Of a stretch of DNA of 64,000 nucleotides, positions 62,101-64,000 are shown in pieces. The position numbers and the translations under genes were made by a program. This DNA comes from Meghimatium bilineatum (Eukaryota; Mollusca; Gastropoda; Stylommatophora; Philomycidae). Positions within the stretch are counted from its first letter, which is position 1, and the number at the start of each line of letters is the position of its first letter. The stretch spans positions 54,774,883-54,838,882 of the forward strand of contig CM067298.1 in the NCBI GenBank assembly GCA_034231615.1, in the 5' to 3' direction. The notes beneath the pieces are model-generated. The model made no database searches and was not told the DNA's origin. It saw only the letters and a program-made list of their open reading frames with translations.

Positions 62101-63299
62101 TAAGACTGGTCCCATCACCACTGTGCCCTTGTGGGCAGGCAGCACAGACTGCTGAACATATCTTGCAAGACTGCAATACACTAAACCAGTTCAGAGAAGA
62201 ACACTGGCCCACAGAGATGGATATTCACAGAAAGATGTATGGGAGCACTGAAGAGCTTTCAAATACAGCAGCATTTATTAAGAAAATAGGACTTGCTGTG
62301 TAGACATGTCAAACTGCGATCGAGAAGAAGAAGTAAAATAAGTTATAAATTGCTATTAAGGATTATTTACAATAGTGCTAGAAATTTCACAGCATATATT
62401 AATTTTCTGACATAATCAATGTTGCCCAAGTCAGTTGCCCAAGATAAATTGGAAGCAACTGTGATGTGGTTTTTAAGAAATATGATGAAAATTCCATGAA
62501 CAGACAAGAAAACTAATGTAGAAGATATCAGCAATGCTGGAGTAAACAAGAAAGATTAGAAACAGACATAGATTTTTAGGAAACATGATGAGGAAATTAA
62601 AACTTGAACATTTAGTAACCACCGGAAAGATCAAAGGGAGAAGAGACAGAGGAAGATGAACAGAGAAATTTCAAGATGCGCTGCCACAATGGCACAAAAT
62701 AGAAGTCACCCACTGAACTTTTAACAACACAAGAGACAGAGAGTTGTGGAGAAGCATGATTGCCTACACCACTAGGTATGGCACTTGATTGATTGAGCCA
62801 ATAATACAAAATAATTTGAAATACTTATCAATATCATAATTACAAGCAACTGAATAATGTGCCAAAAATTCAACCAGTTTAACCATTAGCAGCTGCTCTT
62901 ACTTCAATTAGTTTCAGAGTCTAGAACTCATACTACAGTCATATCCACTCTTAGGTTACTTGTGGACTAAAACCTGGCCCCCCAAGAGACAAAACTGGAA
63001 AAACAGTTGAGGAGAAATGGTAAGGACCTCCTGCTGATGACAATTTGTAAAGGTAACTCGCCTACCTGTGTAGACTGCTAAGAATGTGATTGCAGAAGTC
63101 CAATTTGTTTCATTCTTTATTGAGTATTAAACTTGAGTTATTCCACTCTGACAAGTTTGACTATGAGTAATTTATTATAATTTAATATCTAAAATATTAC
63201 CTTAATCTGATGGTCATCACCAGCAGTAATCAACTCTTTACCAGTTGGAGAGAAAGTTAACTTGTTAATAGGGCCTGAGTGACCTTTAATGTTTCCAAC
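16408..63299 (-). CDS. TEP1: WD40-repeat protein, TEP1-like, C-terminal part (17 exons)
   Basis: Seventeen exons on the minus strand join in frame into 759 residues ending in a TAG stop at 16408-16410. Every internal boundary shows AC on the left and CT on the right of the exon (GT-AG on the coding strand), and phases agree throughout. About 15 WD40 blades are visible, many with GH and a terminal WD/VW-type pair (GHSGPINKLTFSPTGKE, GHSSAVNTVAYK, SGSRDGVIKIW), enough for two beta-propellers. One blade loop carries an acidic/basic insertion (exon 9). Such propellers are protein-binding platforms. The long WD array, the loop insertion and a C-terminus of the type AGDQLGNIHQLCW recall TEP1, a vault and telomerase RNA-binding protein whose TROVE and NACHT domains would lie upstream, outside the window. 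NWD1/2 or another STAND-type WD protein is the main alternative. The exon chain is secure; the family name is moderately sure. Confidence 0.8.
17131..17200 (+). repeat. tRNA-like SINE head
   Basis: CTGGCATAGTGGTTA (A box) and GCAGGTTTGAATCCTG (B box) are spaced as in a tRNA. No tRNA cloverleaf 3' half follows. Confidence 0.5.
17293..17460 (+). repeat. SINE-like repeat A copy (AAATAAAAC subfamily)
   Basis: It reads CTGAAGAGGGATGTGTCAGA, GGCACAAATAAAACAC, ATTTCCATTCTCTGAACTGC, AGTAGGACCATTGTCC and AGTTTGAGAATGAACGC, then a GAAGAAAG tail. The 150-residue minus-strand frame over it is not a gene. The 17450-17650 segment that follows is loosely repeated at 56480-56580. Confidence 0.7.
18285..18505 (-). 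repeat. SINE-like repeat A copy (GCGCAG subfamily)
   Basis: Reversed, it carries ACTACATCCTACTAATCTG, GGTCACTGTGACC-adjacent CCCATAGAGGG and GGATGTATCAGGTCGAAAGG, as in the copies at 53000 and 58340. Confidence 0.6.
18700..18800 (-). repeat. Solo LINE 3' end
   Basis: The string TTTATACCCCTTTATGCC, a GCATCAGGGGTAGAAAAGTT block and GGAGATGG match the reversed end of the LINE at 5500-5585 and the copy at 38635-38700. Confidence 0.5.
19043..19162 (-). CDS. TEP1-like exon 16
   Basis: This 120-base, phase-0 exon encodes IHKAAIMALDVVNGVIF followed by TGSADCSIKVWTF, a canonical blade. The acceptor reads AAATCAG. Confidence 0.93.
19945..20475 (-). pseudogene. I-type LINE remnant, RNase H domain
   Basis: The minus strand shows GWGFMTFF (domain start), MEIEAVTAALTWLV in a shifted frame, then ILDSQSMLLKIEKGMIRTEW, NIEWIYCLGHAEVRGHGRAD. 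These are the strand and helix motifs of RNase H in I-type LINEs. Frameshifts and stops are present. Confidence 0.75.
20690..21225 (+). pseudogene. LINE beta ORF2 C-terminal remnant
   Basis: Broken frames carry the thumb and tail motifs (FEIWIYRRIGRI, YFGFHIKRYDIQDLL, RVHPQIKRQDVGGHCSQ). They match the family at 47770-48620, 43352-43645 and 58255-58625. Confidence 0.6.
21265..21410 (+). pseudogene. Short LINE 3' fragment
   Basis: A frame with KMEHIVTNRQVEEQER followed by MIEDAGEPG parallels the post-RT tail of the LINEs at 6510-6600. It is too short to assign. Confidence 0.4.
22165..22535 (+). repeat. GC-richer repeat ending in SINE-like repeat A
   Basis: 22340-22530 has the repeat A core (GATGGATGTGTCAGGTCGAA, AGGCGCAGATAACGCAG, CTTCTCCGGACGGTC) and a GAAGAAGAAGAAG tail. 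The 22165-22340 segment is GC-richer than its surroundings and may be a longer 5' part or another element. Confidence 0.6.
22865..23038 (-). CDS. TEP1-like exon 15
   Basis: This 174-base, phase-0 exon encodes an acidic linker (DSSSDIFVPTEDVDVG) followed by a blade with GLIFAGDSRGQIFIYDSK. The intron between exons 14 and 15 is the shortest, about 300 bases. Confidence 0.92.
23337..23484 (-). CDS. TEP1-like exon 14
   Basis: This 148-base exon encodes LKNINHRSEIYYHDWPGP and then LLTGTTCGSIFRLNL. It ends in phase 0 with a GTAGGT donor. Confidence 0.9.
24910..25080 (+). repeat. SINE-like repeat A copy (AAATAAAAC subfamily)
   Basis: AAAGACGGATGTGTCGGGCC, CACAAATAAAACCGCG, CTGGACTACATCCTGCTA, AGTAGGACCATGGTCCTGC and a GAAGAAGAAG tail. 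It is near identical in layout to 32156-32311. The intron on its left (23485-24905) shows nothing I recognise. Confidence 0.75.
25085..26275 (-). pseudogene. LINE ORF2 remnants (two 3' parts)
   Basis: The minus-strand frame MATPKIDIDKEQLENVNSYE followed by YLGSAIKITGDCSADI is the RT segment after the catalytic block. Lower coordinates hold the decayed thumb and tail, whose end recurs at 25090-25290. Confidence 0.6.
26898..27035 (-). CDS. TEP1-like exon 13
   Basis: This 138-base exon encodes a divergent blade (SFVTGMSVAGVVIHPSVG, then IYFTTWQGGIYCAGG). The phase matches exon 12 and exon 14. Confidence 0.9.
27375..27560 (-). mobile_element. Penelope-like 3' remnant with hammerhead-like motif
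   Basis: Reversed, 27473-27504 reads TTCTTGATAAAGGCCCTTTG and GTTGAAACATT, matching 9838-9870. The downstream TTTATTTCTGTGTTTCCAGT fits the Penelope 3' region. Confidence 0.55.
28072..28199 (-). CDS. TEP1-like exon 12
   Basis: This 128-base exon encodes AHEKSVNCGCFDGYGTDR followed by VTGGDDNCITIWEVPNRK, a full blade. It ends after two bases of an Arg codon. Confidence 0.95.
28560..30180 (-). pseudogene. I-type LINE, RT end to RNase H and tail
   Basis: The best frame (29138-29572) carries IYIDGSVVWNVCNSWMF, SGAIATATHSMTMEIMVVT and CFLSDSMSM: the first Asp, the Glu and the second Asp of RNase H. Upstream, 29670-29852 shows the RT-RNase H linker (LSVTEYALVILTLSHTQLEK). The Cys tail is decayed near 28600. 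There is a frame break between the segments. Confidence 0.8.
30590..30965 (+). pseudogene. LINE ORF2 C-terminal fragment
   Basis: A frame reads FREKCLRRLTNTHWSEFKSN, ISHRCYQKTLL-type shift, SYIGHVLRADTNRIHHQSLE and RARGRPTETLRRTI, ending in a stop at 30960. This is the RTE-like or related LINE C-terminus, with one frameshift near 30700. Confidence 0.65.
31000..31700 (-). pseudogene. LINE 3' remnant
   Basis: Reversed, 31060-31210 gives RMEQTKLPTNAYNEIQSG and SEKDQETDE, a decayed version of the tail at 58780-58870 (MKMSPYLSTTRAYN). The rest is weakly LINE-like. Confidence 0.5.
32156..32315 (+). repeat. SINE-like repeat A copy (AAATAAAAC subfamily)
   Basis: AAAGACAGATGTGTCAGACC, GCACAAATAAAACGGTA, CTGGACTACATCCTGCTAG, ACCATGGTTCTGC, GAGTTTGAGAATGAACG and a GAAGAAGAAG tail. 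It lies about 45 bases past the donor-side end of exon 11 on the intron side. Confidence 0.75.
32359..32425 (-). CDS. TEP1-like exon 11 (short)
   Basis: This 67-base exon finishes the split Arg codon and encodes DGVIKIWQRDEDKLLHVKYS then FQ. It is short but is fixed by the phases on both sides and by the blade it completes. Confidence 0.9.
33175..33445 (+). repeat. SINE-like repeat A copy (long subfamily)
   Basis: It matches 52990-53265 in order: GGGGAACAAGGAATAG, GATGCATGTCAC, GATGGAGTTGGCTGT, AAGGGTCAAAGTG, CAGATATTGCAG and CTACATCCTGCTAATCTGCA. Confidence 0.7.
33850..33893. repeat. Perfect palindrome left of the minisatellite
   Basis: The arms TGGGGCAAACATGCGC and GCGCATGTTTGCCCCA are perfect complements (16 bases) around a 12-base loop. 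Confidence 0.9.
34018..34635. repeat. Degenerate 24-bp minisatellite
   Basis: About 25 units follow the pattern CTCCGCTATTCATAGATGCA plus CGTT or CGAT, with variants (GGTCATAGTTG). Because 24 is a multiple of three, both strands stay open in places (34229-34516 gives the octad SAIHRCTF repeated). I do not regard this as a gene. Confidence 0.85.
34900..34932. repeat. Palindrome right of the minisatellite
   Basis: GCGCATTTGCCCC, AAAAATT and GGGGCAAA form an 8-base stem. The motif GCGCA plus TTTGCCCC echoes the right arm of the palindrome at 33850-33893. Confidence 0.75.
35128..35330 (-). mobile_element. Penelope-like 3' remnant with hammerhead-like motif
   Basis: Reversed, 35128-35155 reads TCTTGATAAAGGCCTTTTG and TAGAAAC, matching the motif at 9838. 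The neighbouring bases are decayed. Confidence 0.5.
35417..35628 (-). CDS. TEP1-like exon 10
   Basis: This 212-base exon encodes two blade parts (LTGHSNRVLSVAADKHNH with SLDNTLRLWQP, then KHDSSVTFVSLATDNSTA). It ends within an Arg codon that exon 11 completes as GSRDGVIKIW. Confidence 0.95.
36105..36230 (+). pseudogene. I-type LINE tail remnant
   Basis: RLSTYLFVCNAIHQF is a decayed form of RSEHLLTCPECNN (63860-63915). A similar scrap lies at 32900-32990. Confidence 0.35.
36290..36462 (-). CDS. TEP1-like exon 9, with acidic loop insertion
   Basis: This 173-base exon begins with an acidic/basic stretch (DENETEEKSWAEIAAMEVDD, then NEHKKPKAHRND) that interrupts a blade, and ends with ASAGDDGDVWIWKPLQ. 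A GTTGGT donor is chosen because it alone keeps the frame into exon 10; the nearby GTAATT does not. Confidence 0.92.
37540..37625 (-). mobile_element. Penelope-like 3' scrap with hammerhead-like motif
   Basis: Reversed, it reads TCTTGTTAAAGACCTTTAAG and TCAAAACATC, a decayed copy of the block at 9838. A separate plus-strand CTGATGAAGG, ATTAAAACG block at 37706-37730 keeps the canonical CUGAUGA heptamer. Confidence 0.45.
38065..38206 (-). CDS. TEP1-like exon 8
   Basis: This 142-base exon encodes YGCIVSGSSDGDVKVWSHKG and then LSGHTLRVNACDIYVKC. It ends in phase 1. The intron between exons 7 and 8 is about 8 kb and holds the RAG1-N-like element. Confidence 0.95.
38635..39880 (-). pseudogene. 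LINE ORF2 remnant, RT to 3' end
   Basis: The minus strand shows KDAIFRLQQLAEKTTENNKE, LYIVFIDQEKALDKVD (first catalytic Asp), FHIHSGVRQGS, a decayed catalytic block, then KIALYKTIIIPSLYYQCQAW and CLCRILRITIRDRIRNENI. It is the same family as 2290-5585 and ends in the same 3' sequence. Confidence 0.8.
40096..40296 (-). CDS. Small Cys-rich ORF of unknown function
   Basis: The 66-residue frame begins MLSCACKCTNSGCCIKFAK and continues FEPEAKSKPPRELFHSA and GNKYVRSVTPF. The decayed copy at 46940-47130 keeps most of it in the same frame, which is some evidence for coding. The CxC-CC cluster could bind metal. It overlaps, on the other strand, the possible 5' exon of the RAG1-N-like ORF, so it may instead be a by-product. 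No family is recognised. Confidence 0.35.
   Translation of the reverse strand: MLSCACKCTNSGCCIKFAKLRNGIFEPEAKSKPPRELFHSALGNKYVRSVTPFRITIAEMPPVWPN
40371..40380 (+). promoter_or_regulatory. Possible splice donor of the RAG1-N-like transcript
   Basis: ACAG then GTAAGA is a strong donor match on the plus strand. With the acceptor at 42201-42209 it would remove the tandem array as an intron. In the second copy the site reads ACAGATACGG (47194) and is lost. Confidence 0.4.
40481..42046. repeat. Tandem array of eight ~201-bp units
   Basis: Units begin (AATAAACCTATTATGCCACC) at 40481, 40683, 40884, 41086, 41287, 41488, 41690 and 41891, spaced 201 or 202 bases. Shared variants (AAATACTAG with GCTTG in units 3 and 6; ATCAAGTTAG with GCATATATG in units 5 and 8) show that units 3-5 were duplicated as units 6-8, a 604-base higher-order repeat. 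The last unit is truncated. It is not a CRISPR array: there are no spacers. Confidence 0.95.
42178..43095 (+). CDS. RAG1 N-terminal-region-like zinc-binding protein
   Basis: The 305-residue frame may really start at the Met at 42235 (HMRFLNDLCRIC) if the acceptor at 42209 is used, giving 286 residues. Residues 28-33 form CRIC. Then come DLASIYGIDIMDD, HSTTLCVKCVMRNHK, a W-containing IWMDFNPN and CSVCSHHQCMNC. This order (CxxC, DL-x-IDxxxD, HxxxxCxxC, W, CxxC) is that of the RAG1 non-core N-terminal zinc-binding region, which binds metal and supports protein contacts or ubiquitin-related roles. The C-terminal third is Ser/Thr/Pro/Tyr-rich with a repeat (AYPQCSYTSTPS twice). No DDE catalytic core is present. 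It lies downstream of the 201-bp array. Confidence 0.7.
   Translation: MLIFLNLFQNRIDHCSSLHMRFLNDLCRICVGRTLSKKDKRMQKKPRSCSLYQSDLASIYGIDIMDDSETKHSTTLCVKCVMRNHKLKINKDSKSLARAKLIATNSAHIWMDFNPNLTVLECSVCSHHQCMNCGSIKRKRVFDNSDNDHDVSVSVLFPATETEEDILMPVTARLSPQITNSNNNPTNLTVPTARRCLQYNNGIFSTFATTAYPQCSYTSTPSIFTPAFAHLHYNSTPSTFTTPAYPQCSYTSTPSTYFRPSTPNNIHDSAISSIYPAVTTCTVSEFRKLTSDSATSPMIKHDFSF
43131..43340 (+). pseudogene. Out-of-frame continuation of the RAG1-N-like ORF
   Basis: Thirty-five bases past the stop, in another frame, EELLLTHLIRRKLYNNPNKL, LRCKTGGQPLVFQR and RKQTNLIGTPTKRRR follow. The basic, compact character and position suggest a second domain of the same protein, separated by a frameshift. It ends where LINE 3' sequence begins, so the gene is cut short. 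Confidence 0.5.
43352..43645 (+). mobile_element. LINE beta 3' tail, truncated copy
   Basis: It starts at AGAATAACATCACAAGATGG and is near identical to 48323-48620 through CCTTTGTTGCAGAAATGG, GCCAAGTTTCTGGCTTGC and TGGTTTATTGATATCTCC. Only the last ORF2 codons and the 3' UTR are present. Confidence 0.85.
43646..44555. other. Unassigned intronic stretch
   Basis: Open frames at 43660-43956, 43776-44051 and 44000-44347 overlap on both strands and lack family motifs. Parts may be old LINE sequence on the minus strand. Confidence 0.35.
44560..46160 (-). pseudogene. LINE delta ORF2 remnant (RT)
   Basis: The minus strand shows HLNEGLLPKSQCGFRK, AFIVLTKACDSVG (first catalytic Asp), VKQRCVVSTALFRIMFSVML, FRDLGLEVDIRYH, then FTYVGSTLSQNATVDDEV and YIEVVLPVLLYAGETWTVYR. 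These are RT motifs 1 to thumb in order, in broken frames. It lies about 40 bases downstream of host exon 7, on the same strand. The same family recurs at 55635-55900. Confidence 0.8.
45845..45905 (-). repeat. tRNA-like SINE head
   Basis: Reversed, it reads GGGACCTCCTTAGCTGTTTG then CATTGGTTCAAATCCAGC, an A-box and B-box pair, inside or next to the LINE delta remnant. It is not a complete tRNA. Confidence 0.45.
46198..46305 (-). CDS. TEP1-like exon 7
   Basis: This 108-base, phase-0 exon encodes VTASNDFNLKVWDTATATEK and then ISGHSSAVNTVAYK. The donor is GTATGT. LINE reverse-transcriptase sequence on the same strand begins only about 40 bases past the donor. Confidence 0.95.
46680..46887 (-). 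pseudogene. LINE epsilon C-terminus
   Basis: Reversed, it encodes CGSGTQTL, HILQDCPTYKEQRQQTWPED and, after a shift, DLEKTVDFVLMTGLMV then stop. This is the zinc-knuckle and terminal segment seen at 62120-62302 (CPCGQAAQTAEHILQDC). The RAG1-N-like copy 2 abuts it. Confidence 0.75.
46888..47445 (+). mobile_element. RAG1-N-like element, copy 2 (short, decayed)
   Basis: From CACACCTGTTATTCTTTACC it matches 40063-40630 nearly base for base, through GTTCGGCCACACA, GGAGGCTTGGATTTCGCTTC and GTAGGCCTAATATCATTAC, and ends after a single array unit (47300-47445). That unit has the TCCTTTTACTTGTGCATATA variant of units 5 and 8. The RAG1-N-like ORF is absent. Confidence 0.85.
47552..47609. mobile_element. 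58-bp inverted-repeat insertion
   Basis: TTTATATACATGGAGTC and GACTCCAAGTATATAAA are inverted copies with one mismatch around 22 bases. The flanks TAGTCAC (47545-47551 and 47610-47616) are exact direct repeats, as expected of a target duplication. Confidence 0.6.
47770..48620 (+). pseudogene. LINE beta ORF2 remnant with 3' tail
   Basis: The frame at 47661-48119 reads HYKFLGCIVTNDGRYKTEVK, WRIGMAKSTLNDMRKII and ILTYGSADTWTLNKQ, then breaks. Shifted frames continue RRIGRTSWKEK, YFGHIKRHDTLLKTLLEG and the 3' UTR shared with 43352-43645. It is 5' truncated before the catalytic block. Confidence 0.8.
48626..49800 (-). pseudogene. LINE epsilon remnant, RT-RNase H linker to C-terminus
   Basis: The minus strand encodes VYIGTVGPVVEYGMTAWASA and KVQNAGLRLISGGMKTTPI, a gap, HVYTDGSAEGAVRNGGGG, YSSNFRAEAVAL (RNase H Asp and Glu), GNEKADALSKAG and FRLRTGHCRLLGHLYG, SYTDECPCHT. 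Frames are broken. The family is that of 61740-62305 and 46680-46887. Confidence 0.85.
50044..50190. repeat. Compound microsatellite (CT)n-(TG)n-(TA)n
   Basis: A TCTCTG run, a GTGTG run with GCGTGCCTGCC interruptions and about 70 bases of TA follow each other. The Tyr-Ile frames on both strands are artefacts. Confidence 0.97.
50470..50885 (-). pseudogene. LINE thumb-region remnant
   Basis: Reversed, it encodes VLGTLFYGSEIWSTYKQLRL and, further on, decayed sequence from the RT to C-terminal region. It has no intact frame. 50890-51185 holds nothing recognisable. Confidence 0.55.
51185..51330 (+). repeat. Possible tRNA-like SINE head
   Basis: ATAGCCAGGTGGTAAAATAT (A-box-like) and GGTGTGGAGATCAGAGTAGA lie in tRNA-like spacing. 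The B box is weak. Confidence 0.3.
51755..51880 (-). CDS. TEP1-like exon 6
   Basis: This 126-base exon is in phase 0 at both ends. It encodes SVRIYKLYDVF and then CHADWINSCQWSNTGDFL. Exon 7 continues directly with VTASNDFNLKVWD, a textbook WD blade across the junction. Confidence 0.93.
52068..52498. mobile_element. Possible hAT-type non-autonomous element
   Basis: The left CAAAGGTGGAAAATCTTTTT, GTCAGTGGGCC and the reversed right GAGTTGGGCAAAGTGTGG, TGTCAAAACATTTTT resemble hAT (Charlie-like) ends. I could not find convincing 8-bp flanking duplications. Confidence 0.4.
52600..52800 (+). repeat. Decayed SINE-like repeat A copy
   Basis: TGCCATGCATGTGAGAGGGC, TTATCCCATAGA, CCAATGTGACC and CACAACGCATTCTATTCTCA follow the order of the long repeat A subfamily at 53020-53230. 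Confidence 0.45.
52985..53265 (+). repeat. SINE-like repeat A copy (long subfamily, well kept)
   Basis: In order: CGAAAGGGGAGCAAGGAATA, CATGCATGTCGTAAAAGGTG, TGGGATGGAGTTGGCTGTCC, ATAGGGTCAGTGACCC, GGATGTGTCAGGCC, AAGGCGCAGATATCGCAGC, CTACATCCTGCTAATCTGCA and a (GAA)n tail at 53247-53262. Confidence 0.8.
53500..54800 (-). pseudogene. I-type LINE, RT and RNase H, split by a fold-back insertion
   Basis: The minus strand shows AVIDIEDAYNRVPCEYLMNL (first catalytic Asp), NYPGMPQDSLSLVPFNVYT, LSFSDDILVYRLRKN and, beyond the insertion, KHGITNELQKELDCLDS, then FVPRHVGVEGNKEQTYL of RNase H. RT and RNase H frames contain stops. A 400-base insertion (53979-54378) with 14-bp duplications separates RLRKN from KHGITN; removing it and one duplicate restores the order. 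Confidence 0.8.
53979..54378. mobile_element. Fold-back insertion, probably Penelope-related
   Basis: Two 129-base arms (53981-54109 and 54181-54309) are inverted copies with about four mismatches around a 71-base loop, followed by 69 bases of single-copy sequence. TTTGTTCTTTCTCA flanks the whole (53965-53978 and 54379-54392). The loop-right arm junction (54161-54193) has CTTGAAAAAGGTTCAATTTG and AGCCGATATG, similar in layout to the Penelope hammerhead-like block. Inverted terminal copies and 13-14 bp duplications fit Penelope-like elements. Confidence 0.75.
55075..55145 (+). repeat. Weak tRNA-like SINE head
   Basis: GTACAGGGCACGTCTCAAAC and ACCAGGTTCAATTTCCAGC sit at tRNA-like spacing; the B box has one change from consensus. 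Confidence 0.3.
55304..55403 (-). CDS. TEP1-like exon 5
   Basis: This 100-base exon encodes a canonical blade (LKGHIAPVSACSFNADG, then LLATASRDT). The donor is GTAAGT and the exon ends in phase 0. Exon 6 continues SVRIYKL to finish the blade. Confidence 0.93.
55635..55900 (+). pseudogene. LINE delta RT fragment
   Basis: The frame VNKFTFLGSTISRADGIDAK followed by VNNRIYMATVAFGRLHDSV matches the post-catalytic RT segment of the copy at 44906-45136 (FTYVGSTLSQNATVDDEV). It is short and lies in the intron just upstream of exon 5. Confidence 0.75.
56075..56215 (-). repeat. SINE-like repeat A scrap
   Basis: Reversed, it has CCTACCATGCATGTCGTAAA and, after decay, CCAAAAGGAGTAGACATC, the 5' part of the long repeat A subfamily. 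56819-58250 beyond exon 4 shows no recognised element. Confidence 0.5.
56661..56818 (-). CDS. TEP1-like exon 4
   Basis: This 158-base exon encodes VLQSSQGSRVCSLLGHTKPV followed by a blade with ATGGEDFLCCLYE. It ends after two bases of a Val codon that exon 5 completes. Confidence 0.9.
58255..58625 (+). pseudogene. LINE beta remnant interrupted by repeat A
   Basis: 58255-58330 encodes LGYIIRNDGTCVT and VKRRTGIAKR, and 58530-58620 encodes the family end (YSLAECTNKARDRRC). The segment between (58331-58525) is a repeat A copy with GGAGTTGGCTGTCCCATCC, AGGCCGAAAGGCGCAGATAT and a GAAGAAGAAG tail. Confidence 0.7.
58733..58910 (+). pseudogene. LINE ORF2 tail next to exon 3
   Basis: The frame DKQKLKWFGHLMKMSPYLST followed by RAYN, RDRERPRRWIEEV is the C-terminal tail also seen at 640-935. 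The open frame runs on into host exon 3 antisense, which is coincidence. Confidence 0.7.
58997..59103 (-). CDS. TEP1-like exon 3
   Basis: This 107-base exon takes the split Gly codon from exon 2 and encodes the blade core AIRAVTFSKDNDYIYAG, then CDDGYVQ. A LINE 3' fragment lies directly downstream in the intron (58733-58910). Confidence 0.9.
59463..59610 (-). CDS. TEP1-like exon 2
   Basis: This 148-base exon begins VWSGDLG and ends in phase 1 (Asn-Thr-G). It contains a weaker blade (SLSISSNGFTVAVGYHLG, then LQIYDL). Both splice sites fit GT-AG (GTAAGA donor). Confidence 0.9.
59740..59900. repeat. Repeat B copy
   Basis: CTTCAGGGTCGCAGGGATGC, AAGCCATCCAAACATC, CTTTATCCTTAGCC and GACAGTTCTTTGCAAAATA parallel 9360-9530. 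Confidence 0.6.
60140..60415 (-). repeat. SINE-like repeat A copy (long subfamily)
   Basis: Reversed, it carries the full order of 52985-53230: AGCAATTCTGTT, CTTCCATGCATGTTATAAAA, TTATGGGGTGAAATTGGCT, ATAGGGTCAGTGATCC, GGATGTGTCAGGCCAAAAGG and AGACTACATCTTG. Confidence 0.75.
60495..60665. repeat. Repeat B copy
   Basis: CACCCTCAGGATCATAGGGG, TCTCTCTGTTCTCAGTTTCT, TGTTTAAGTGTGGAGAATC and CCTGTCCAGTCC match 14940-15050. 60670-61345 shows nothing else recognisable. Confidence 0.65.
61352..61569. mobile_element. piggyBac-type MITE
   Basis: The left end TTAA then CCCCTTAGTTGCAGAGG and the reversed right end CCCTTTAGCTGCGGAGG then GTAA (from TTAA) are inverted repeats about 30 bases long (both go on TAT, C/T, CTTAAGGAT), with partial complementarity continuing inward. 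TTAA at 61348-61351 and TTAC at 61570-61573 fit a TTAA target with one change. Confidence 0.75.
61740..62305 (+). pseudogene. LINE epsilon RNase H and C-terminus
   Basis: The frame FLTDAMSVLQALESNKLPDL, VVLQWIPSHCGIPGNEEADR is the second half of RNase H (Asp, His, Asp). After a shift near 62040, RLRTRHNRLNSHLNRLRL, CPCGQAAQTAEHILQDC and TAAFIKKIGLAV then a stop at 62300 complete the C-terminus. It is 5' truncated inside RNase H. Confidence 0.85.
62440..62800 (+). pseudogene. LINE 3' fragment (family of 5640-6715)
   Basis: WFLRNMMKIP, NVEDISNAGVNKK, RKHDEEIKT and HHVWHLID-like frames follow the order of 6380-6700 (MWLYRRMPRIPW to the gene end). It ends in a TTGATTGATTGA repeat. Confidence 0.65.
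63201..63299 (-). CDS. TEP1-like exon 1 in window (WD blade)
   Basis: This 99-base, phase-0 exon encodes 33 residues with a clear blade (GHSGPINKLTFSPTGKEL, then AGDDHQIK). The next exon begins VW and completes the blade. At least one further upstream exon must exist beyond the window, because this exon has no start codon and begins mid-protein. Confidence 0.9.
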
Positions 63300-63345
63300 C
63301 TGTCATTGGAAAAAAATATAATTATGATGATATTAACATCTTACA

Positions 63346-63720
63346 AAGTACATCATCATCATTATCATCAGGTGCCATGTTGGCTGGCTAGGCGGTCATG
63401 GCTCTCCACAGCTCTGTCCACAGTATTATGTATCAAGATCGTTGTTGTTTCCCTGCCGTGCCAGGTTGTTAAACTGTCTAATTTTTTCTAACTTTGTCGC
63501 TCTCTGTCTCTGTTGCCTTCAATTTTGCTTGTTGTGACTATGTTCTCCAAACCTGTCTGCCTCATGAAGTGGCAAAAAAAATGAAGATTGTCTTTTTCTT
63601 ATATTATTGATTAAGGTCCATTTTGCATTTGACTCAACACCTCTAGTTTTTCTGGAAGTCTATGGCATTCTCAGCATTCTTCTATAGAACCACATCTATA
63701 TTGCCTCTAAGATGACTCTT
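63346..63720 (-). pseudogene. LINE 3' end (family of 5640-6715), opposite strand
   Basis: Reversed, it matches 6370-6710: AGCCATGACCGCCTAGCC, AACAACAACGATCTTGATAC, CAGTTTAACAACCTGGCACG-type sequence and AGGCAGACAGGTTTGGAGAA. It starts beside a CATCATCATC repeat only about 45 bases upstream of host exon 1. Confidence 0.8.
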
Positions 63721-63779
63721 GTTTCATGAATAGAATAAGGGAGCTTGGTTTGAAATGTGGTGTTGCTAGAAAGGAGCAG

Positions 63780-63925
63780 TTTCATGGGTGAGAAAGAATG
63801 ATAGCTAATCAATGACGTACTGGGACCGTCAGTCAACGTGTAATGGCGGATACACTCAAGGAGAGATCTGAGCACCTATTGACTTGTCCGGAGTGCAATA
63901 ACGATGATCCAACGACTAACTAACT
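63780..63925 (+). pseudogene. I-type LINE tail
   Basis: The frame MADTLKERSEHLLTCPECNN followed by DDPTTN is the Cys tail of an I-type LINE. It is followed by tandem AACTAACTAACT, the simple 3' repeat typical of this family. Confidence 0.65.
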
Positions 63926-64000
63926 AACTTAAAATTCATTTGAAACAGTTTTATAAACGGGTGCTCATTTGTTGCACACTTAGTTCTAGTGTTTATAATT

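Overview
The window is animal nuclear DNA: AT-rich, with spliced protein-coding exons (GT-AG introns of 0.3 to 8 kb) set in a dense layer of decayed transposable elements. Nothing bacterial or viral is seen. The repeat content (Penelope-like elements, several LINE clades with and without RNase H, tRNA-derived SINEs, hAT and piggyBac-type MITEs, and a RAG1-N-like element of a kind I recall from a sea slug) suggests a marine invertebrate, perhaps a mollusc or other lophotrochozoan. The sequence does not prove the clade.

Host gene. One gene runs right to left across about 47 kb (63299 down to 16408). I reconstructed 17 exons whose reading phases all agree across 16 introns. They encode the C-terminal 759 residues of a WD40 protein with about 15 propeller blades and a natural stop. 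The order of blades, an acidic insertion in one blade loop and the C-terminus look most like TEP1 (telomerase/vault-associated protein 1). The N-terminus lies beyond base 64000.

Mobile DNA, left to right. 0-10 kb: LINE fragments, with an open Penelope-like element (RT plus GIY-YIG endonuclease) inserted in a LINE between 13-bp target duplications, and a hAT MITE at 8.8-9.1 kb. 10-16 kb: AT-rich, gene-poor, with one tRNA-type SINE and a hAT-like MITE, downstream of the host gene. 16-40 kb: introns with I-type LINE remnants (RNase H), SINE-like repeats, Penelope 3' remnants and a 24-bp minisatellite bracketed by palindromes. 40-49 kb, inside intron 7 and the distal part of intron 6: the most interesting part. 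An element at 40.06-43.34 kb has a small Cys-rich ORF, an array of eight ~201-bp units and an ORF resembling the RAG1 N-terminal zinc-binding region. A second, short, decayed copy lies at 46.89-47.45 kb. 49-64 kb: more LINEs, a 400-bp fold-back insertion with 14-bp duplications, and a piggyBac-like MITE.

Only the host gene, the Penelope ORF and the RAG1-N-like ORF look like real coding sequence. The other reading frames are remnants of repeats or chance.
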